DNA of 13,950 nucleotides from Chloroflexota bacterium. Lineage in GTDB: Bacteria; Chloroflexota; Anaerolineae; JACRMK01. The position numbers were made by a program, and so were the translations under genes. The notes beneath the pieces are model-generated. The model searched no databases. It was not told where the DNA came from and was given only the letters and a program-made list of their open reading frames with translations. Positions 11,892 to 13,950 of the stretch are shown one piece after another. Every line of letters begins with the position of its first letter. The stretch's first letter is position 1. The stretch covers positions 1 to 13,950 of the forward strand of contig JACQEC010000116.1 in NCBI GenBank assembly GCA_016200765.1, in the 5' to 3' direction.

Positions 11892-13950
11892 CTATTCTTC
11901 CTCGTCCTTGCCTTCTTCCTTCTTGTGCTTGGCGATTACCTGCTCCGCAACGTGGCTAGGCACTTCTTCGTAGTGCGACAGTTCCATCGTGTAATAGCCG
12001 CGCCCCTGCGTCATCGAGCGCAGGTCGGTAGCGTAGCGCTGGAGTTCGGCCAGCGGCCCTACAGCCGTGATCACCGCCTTGCCCTTGACCTGCTCGATGC
12101 CCTCAACCTTACAGCGCTTGCTGGTCAGGTCGCCCATAATATCGCCGGTATACTGCTCCGGCACGCTTACGCGGATGTTGTAATAAGGCTCCAGCAGCAC
12201 CGGCGCAGCCTGCGGGATGCCGTTCTTAAAGGCGAGGTGCGCCGCCAGCTTGAACGCCATTTCGGAGGAGTCCACGGCGTGGTATGAGCCGTCGTACAGC
12301 ACCGCCCGCACGTCCACCGTGGGATACCCCGCCAGCACGCCCTTGCCGATGATTTCGTGGAAGCCCTTTTCCACCGCCGGGATGTAGTTGCGCGGCACGG
12401 AGCCGCCAAAAACCTCGTCTACAAACTCAAACCCGCTCCCGCGCGGCAGGGGCTCCAGGCGCACCCAGATATCGCCGAACTGCCCGCGCCCGCCGGATTG
12501 CTTCTTGTGGCGGCCCTGCACCTGCACCTTGCGGCGAATGGTCTCGCGGTAGGCAATCTTGGGCATGTTGGGCAGGAGGTCTGTGCCAAACTTCTGGTGG
12601 GCGCGCCTCATCGTGATGTCAATGTGTGAATCGCCCATACCCCACAAGATCGTCTCATTGGTGTCGCCGTCTCGCTTGACGATCAGGGTTGGGTCTTCCT
12701 CTACGAGCCGCTGGAGCGTCGTGCCCATTTTGTCAAGGTCGGATTGGTTCTTCGGGAAGAGCGCAACGCCGTAGACCGGGTTCGGGAAGGCGATGCCGGG
12801 CATCACCAGCGGATGGCCTTTGTCCGCCAGCGTATCGCCCGTATGCACGTCAGCCAGTTTAGCCACCGCCCCAATTTCTCCTGCGCTCACCTTTTGGACG
12901 GGCGTCTGCTCTTTGCCGCGCAGTTGGTACAATTGGCCGATGCGCTCCTCCTGTCCGGTGCGCCCGCTGATCACCCGCGAATCAGAGGCCAGCGTGCCGG
13001 AGAAAACCCGCAGATACGTCAGTTTGCCAACGAACGGGTCGGCCAGCGTTTTGAAGGCGAAGGCTGCCAGCGGTCCAGCCGTGTTCGCGGCGAGCTTCTC
13101 GACGCTGTTGTTGGTTGGATTAGTCGCCTCCGCCGGAGCGGTATCCGTCGGCGAGGGCATCAGTTCGAGAATGCTGTTCATCAACGACTGCACGCCGAGG
13201 TTAGCGGTGGCGGAACCGCACAGCACGGGGATGATCTTGCCGGATTTTGCGCCCTTACGGAGGCCGTGCCAGATCTCACCTTCGCTCAACGCCTCACCGC
13301 TCAAGTACTTCTCAATCACGTCGTCGTCCGATTCAGCAGCCGCCTCCATCAACGCCTGCCGGTATTGCTCGGCCTCGTCCACCAGCCCGGCCGGAATCTC
13401 GCCATCACTGCCCTTCTGCGTGATCACGGCCTTCATGCGGGTGATGTCCACCACGCCCTTGAACGCGCTCTCCGCGCCAATCGGCAGCTGCAGCGGGATT
13501 AGCGTCCCTTCAAATTTCTCGCGCAGTTGCTCTAGCGTTCGCTGGAACGAGGCATTATCCCGATCCAGCTTATTGACGAAAATCATGCGCGGCAACAAGC
13601 GTTCGTCGGCATAGCCCCACGACAGTTCTGTGCCCACTTCCGGCCCGGCCACGGCATCTACCACCACCAGCGCGCTGTCGGCCACACGCAGCGCCCCTTT
13701 GACCTCGCCCGCAAAATCCACATAGCCCGGCGTATCCAACACGTTGATCTGCTGGTCGCGCCACGCCACTGGCAGCACGCTGGTGCTGACCGAGATGCGC
13801 CGCCGGACTTCCTCCGGGTCGTAGTCCGAAACCGTATTCCCTTCTTCGATCTTGCCCAGCCGGGTTGTCACCCCGGCATCGAACAGCATGGCCTCAGCCA
13901 GCGATGTTTTGCCTGCGCTGGAGTGCCCAATCAGTGCGATGTTCCGCAGG
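11892..13950 (-). CDS. Elongation factor G paralogue (EF-G-2 type), 5' end outside window
   Basis: 685 residues are visible; only the first few are missing, since the P-loop GHSSAGKT starts about eight residues in. It is a translational GTPase with all five EF-G domains. The GTPase motifs are DTPGYVDF (switch II), NKLD (base recognition) and CGSAT. Domain IV begins around YRETIRRKVQVQGRHKKQSGGRGQFGD, and domain V ends near TMELSHYEEVP. The C-terminus has an acidic/basic tail (KHKKEEGKDEEE). Canonical EF-G has DTPGHVDF; here the catalytic His is Tyr, and NKMD is NKLD. These changes are typical of EF-G-like paralogues such as the Thermus EF-G-2 class. It is therefore probably an accessory factor rather than the housekeeping translocase, which should lie elsewhere in the genome. 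Confidence 0.92.
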   Translation of the reverse strand, partial: LRNIALIGHSSAGKTSLAEAMLFDAGVTTRLGKIEEGNTVSDYDPEEVRRRISVSTSVLPVAWRDQQINVLDTPGYVDFAGEVKGALRVADSALVVVDAVAGPEVGTELSWGYADERLLPRMIFVNKLDRDNASFQRTLEQLREKFEGTLIPLQLPIGAESAFKGVVDITRMKAVITQKGSDGEIPAGLVDEAEQYRQALMEAAAESDDDVIEKYLSGEALSEGEIWHGLRKGAKSGKIIPVLCGSATANLGVQSLMNSILELMPSPTDTAPAEATNPTNNSVEKLAANTAGPLAAFAFKTLADPFVGKLTYLRVFSGTLASDSRVISGRTGQEERIGQLYQLRGKEQTPVQKVSAGEIGAVAKLADVHTGDTLADKGHPLVMPGIAFPNPVYGVALFPKNQSDLDKMGTTLQRLVEEDPTLIVKRDGDTNETILWGMGDSHIDITMRRAHQKFGTDLLPNMPKIAYRETIRRKVQVQGRHKKQSGGRGQFGDIWVRLEPLPRGSGFEFVDEVFGGSVPRNYIPAVEKGFHEIIGKGVLAGYPTVDVRAVLYDGSYHAVDSSEMAFKLAAHLAFKNGIPQAAPVLLEPYYNIRVSVPEQYTGDIMGDLTSKRCKVEGIEQVKGKAVITAVGPLAELQRYATDLRSMTQGRGYYTMELSHYEEVPSHVAEQVIAKHKKEEGKDEEE

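Overview
The window is GC-rich and densely coded. It resembles the chromosome of an environmental, non-proteobacterial bacterium. A Chloroflexota (Anaerolineae-like) origin is my best guess. It rests on the zinc-ribbon/class III cyclase/AAA/TPR pair, the EF-G-2-type paralogue, the free-standing PilZ protein and the style of the short dispersed repeats. This is inference, because no rRNA or other lineage marker is present.

Left part, plus strand (1-4930): a VOC-fold protein (81-428) ends at a clear intrinsic terminator. Next comes a 299-bp miniature inverted-repeat element (539-837) with near-perfect terminal repeats and a 9-bp flanking duplication. It is followed by an SDR oxidoreductase (905-1642). 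A second, shorter and older copy of the same element (1648-1776) begins just after the SDR stop codon. A promoter at about 1793-1822 then drives a tightly packed four-gene set: a PilZ protein (apparently leaderless), a threonine/serine dehydratase-type PLP enzyme (ATGA overlap), a GNAT acetyltransferase (overlapping, TTG start), and a DUF402-GNAT fusion protein. The set ends in a convergent gap containing an imperfect palindromic repeat.

Right part, minus strand (5059-13950): reading from the right edge, an EF-G paralogue (5' end cut by the window) is followed by a strong hairpin. Then come a zinc-ribbon/class III cyclase/AAA protein, a TPR protein that overlaps it by ATGA, and an M24 Xaa-Pro-type peptidase. 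A consensus promoter with a palindrome just upstream drives a 68-residue Lys/Ala/Pro-rich histone-H1-like protein built of three 11-residue repeats. An M20 dipeptidase-type metallopeptidase ends the strand.

Working together: the two peptidases and the amino-acid dehydratase fit peptide and amino-acid catabolism. The PilZ protein and the cyclase suggest nucleotide-based signalling, but nothing in the sequence links the two. I see no CRISPR array, tRNA, rRNA, phage, toxin-antitoxin pair or recognisable defence system. The points most worth following are the miniature element family, the DUF402-GNAT fusion, the split of a cyclase/AAA/TPR protein into two overlapping genes, and the repeat-built basic protein with its strong promoter.
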